A stretch of DNA of 64,000 bases from Streptomyces sp. TS71-3 (GTDB taxonomy: Bacteria > Actinomycetota > Actinomycetes > Streptomycetales > Streptomycetaceae). The notes beneath the pieces are model-generated. The model was not told where the DNA came from, made no database searches, and saw only the letters and a list, made by a program, of their open reading frames with translations. Shown in pieces: positions 62,509 through 64,000 of this stretch; positions within the stretch are counted from its first letter, which is position 1; each line of letters starts with the position of its first letter. Location of the stretch: the NCBI RefSeq assembly GCF_018327685.1, contig NZ_BNEL01000001.1, forward strand, positions 3,162,001-3,226,000, written 5' to 3'. The position numbers and the translations under genes are program-made.

Positions 62509-63111
62509 GTGACCTCTCCACAGCAGGAACCGGCCCCCCGCAGGGCGAGGGCGCCGAAGCCGAAGCGATCCGACGCGCGCGACAACCGGGAGCGGATCCT
62601 CGCCACCGCGGCGACGGAGTTCGCCGGCTCACCAGAGGTCTCCATGACCGCGCTCGCCAAGCGCGCGGGCGTCGGCGTGGGCACGCTCTACCGGCACTTC
62701 CCCACCCGGGACGCGCTCGTCGTCGCGGTCTACAACCAGGAGATCCAGAAGCTCATCGCCCTCGCGCACGCCCTGGCCGCGGAACATCCGCCGCTCGTCG
62801 CCCTGTGCCGCTGGTTCGAGGAGGTCGCGTCCTACGGCCGGCTCAAGTACGGGGTGGCCGAGATCATCCACGCCGCCACCAACGGCGGCCTGGACGACGA
62901 GAACTACGAGCCCTTCCTGGGCGCCATCGCCGTCCTGCTGGACGCGGGCACGGCCGAGGGGGCGCTGAAGCCGGGCATCGACCCCGAGGACGTGCTCCTC
63001 CAGCTCAGCGTGCTGTGGCGGATCCCGCCGGGAAGCGGTGCCGAGGAGCGCGCGGCACGCATCCTCGACCTGGTCGTGGACGGCCTCAGGGCCCGGCCGG
63101 CGGGGGAATAG
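62509..63111 (+). CDS. TetR-family regulator
   Basis: A 200-residue TetR repressor. The HTH reads MTALAKRAGVGVGTLYRHFP near residue 50. It has a basic start (RRARAPKPKRSDARDNRERI). The GTG at 62509 is taken as start. It probably represses the divergent NAD-dependent reductase through the palindromes in the gap. 315 bp of GC-rich DNA separates it from the next gene. Confidence 0.9.
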   Translation: MTSPQQEPAPRRARAPKPKRSDARDNRERILATAATEFAGSPEVSMTALAKRAGVGVGTLYRHFPTRDALVVAVYNQEIQKLIALAHALAAEHPPLVALCRWFEEVASYGRLKYGVAEIIHAATNGGLDDENYEPFLGAIAVLLDAGTAEGALKPGIDPEDVLLQLSVLWRIPPGSGAEERAARILDLVVDGLRARPAGE

Positions 63112-63426
63112 GGGGCTGCCGGCCGGCCGGGCTGCCTTCCGGCGTGGCTGCCTGCCGACTCCCCGTGGGCCGGCCGGTCGCGGGGCGCGCGACCGGTGGG
63201 GCGGTGGGAGCGGCCTGCCGGCCCGGTGGCCGGCCCGATGGCCTGGTGACGCGTGGCCGCCGGCTCATCGGGCCGGGCCCGGTTCAGGGTCGTCCTCGAC
63301 GCGACGGCCGCCTGGATGGCGGGCGCCGCCGCGAGCCGCGCGCCCTCTTGCCGACGGGTGCTCGGGTGCGGGCTCGGTTCGGATGGGCTCGGCTCTCCCT
63401 GCGGCGAGCCGGTGCCTCCGGCCGGA
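63112..63426. other. GC-rich gap without a gene
   Basis: 315 bp between the TetR and MarR genes is rich in ggccgg blocks capable of several imperfect stems, which may end transcription from both sides. No frame has coding character. Confidence 0.6.
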
Positions 63427-63867
63427 TCACCGCACCCCGCTGATCCTCCGCAGCATCTCCAGGAACTGCTCCCGCTCGGCTGCCGACAGCGGGGCCAGGA
63501 GTTCGTCGTTGGCCCGTTTCCCCGCCGTCGTGCACTCCTCAAGGCGCCGCTCGCCGTCAGGGGTGAGGCTCACCGCGTTCTTGCGGCGGTCGGCCGGGTC
63601 GGGGCGCCGCACGACGAGGCCCGCCGCCTGAAGGTCGTTGAGGACGCCGACCATGTCCTTCGGATCGAGCGAGACCGTCCTGCCCAGTTCGGCCTGGGCG
63701 AGTGGGCCGAGGTCCGCGACGGCCGCGAGGACGACGTGATGCCACATCTTCATGTCGTGTCGCGCGAGTGCCTCCGCGACCAGGCCGCGTCCACGGGCCG
63801 CCGCCCGGCCGAGGAGCCAGCTCGGGAGGGCGCGGATGCGGCTGGGCGCCGGGGGGTTCTCCGCCAT
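63427..63867 (-). CDS. MarR-family regulator
   Basis: A 146-residue winged-helix repressor. The recognition helix region is LAQAELGRTVSLDPKDMVGV, followed by the wing RRPDPADRRKNAVSLTPDG, a classic MarR signature. It binds its own divergent control region with long inverted repeats. Starts at the ATG at 63867 (63879 is an alternative); no SD is evident. The divergent target gene lies beyond the right edge. Confidence 0.9.
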   Translation of the reverse strand: MAENPPAPSRIRALPSWLLGRAAARGRGLVAEALARHDMKMWHHVVLAAVADLGPLAQAELGRTVSLDPKDMVGVLNDLQAAGLVVRRPDPADRRKNAVSLTPDGERRLEECTTAGKRANDELLAPLSAAEREQFLEMLRRISGVR

Positions 63868-63889
63868 GCGCGGCAGCATAGCGAGAAAA

Positions 63890-63941
63890 CGTTGGACTTC
63901 CCAACGACCTTCTCTGTACCCTGGGGTCGCGAGGTCGTTGG
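63890..63941. promoter_or_regulatory. MarR operator array
   Basis: CGTTGG-N5-CCAACG is at 63890-63906. CCAACGACCT (63901-63910) and AGGTCGTTGG (63932-63941) form a 10-bp perfect inverted repeat around a 21-bp centre that could contain a divergent promoter. Together they give three overlapping half-sites with CCAACG core. Confidence 0.75.
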
Positions 63942-64000
63942 GATCACCAATGAATCCTGAATGTGGCGGATCCTGAGAGTGCCGGGAGGCTGTGGCGCAT

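Overview
The window is chromosomal DNA from a Streptomyces-like actinomycete. Nearly all coding DNA is very GC-rich with G/C in third codon positions, GTG starts and GTGA/ATGA start-stop overlaps are common, and the gene families (SpoIIE-type phosphatase, ANTAR, Ku, CGNR, two-domain phosphodiester glycosidase, several P450s and TetR proteins) are typical of that group. I saw no tRNA, rRNA or CRISPR array. The mix of catabolic, secondary-metabolic and mobile genes, with many remnants, looks like accessory or chromosome-arm DNA rather than core.

Layout. 1-6.2 kb: a nitroreductase, then a TetR gene divergent from a tightly overlapped operon of P450, alpha/beta hydrolase, SDR and Baeyer-Villiger-type flavoprotein, with two palindromic operators between them. 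6.3-9.2 kb: a visibly less GC-rich cassette with an HTH/TPR regulator facing five small genes (two of them very short), bounded on the right by a broken IS5-type transposase and a fold-back repeat. 9.9-18.2 kb: a 14-TM drug exporter, a secreted GH92 mannosidase under a LacI-type operator, and a 1194-residue secreted phosphodiester glycosidase/metallophosphoesterase. 18.5-25.9 kb: a cupin, a twice-frameshifted AAA ATPase, an excalibur lipoprotein-like protein, a 5'-truncated transketolase/E1 gene, an orphan Imm49-like protein, a flavin disulfide reductase and a P-loop kinase. 26-28.5 kb: a second cytochrome oxidase pair (ctaD, ctaF) with a qcrB stub. 28.7-34 kb: Ku plus a small protein that shares its C-terminal module, then ANTAR, AraC, a BtuF-like protein and a beta-hydroxyacid dehydrogenase.

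34.1-42.3 kb (minus strand) is the most striking operon: a natural fusion of an EPSP-synthase-like domain with an acyl-CoA ligase, followed by acyl-CoA dehydrogenase, SDR/enoyl reductase, 2,4-dienoyl-CoA-reductase-like protein and a repeat-rich protein. This gene set matches the enzyme classes known to turn shikimate into cyclohexanecarboxyl-CoA (the ansJKLM/chcA set of ansatrienin producers), a starter unit for polyketides and omega-cyclohexyl fatty acids. No PKS lies in the window.

43.7-48.5 kb is a mobile hotspot: an IS607 remnant, an intact IS982 element that abuts a beheaded FAD monooxygenase gene, and then a small protein gene plus a NACHT-like NTPase with a multi-TM C-terminal half, a candidate membrane-acting STAND defence pair. 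48.5-53.4 kb: a CGNR regulator, an SDR, two hydrolases and a P450, with an identical ACT-N4-AGT dyad in front of the regulator and in front of the hydrolase operon. 53.4-64 kb: AhpD-like protein with a decapitated ECF sigma gene, a PAS/GAF/PP2C/HATPase signalling protein, SDR, hydrolase, aldo-keto reductase, SRPBCC protein, a TetR-controlled NAD-dependent reductase and a MarR gene with its operators.

A theme across the window is short tandem repeats of 8-27 bp, several in frame inside or at the ends of unrelated enzymes, and many genes that are truncated, frameshifted or lack catalytic residues.
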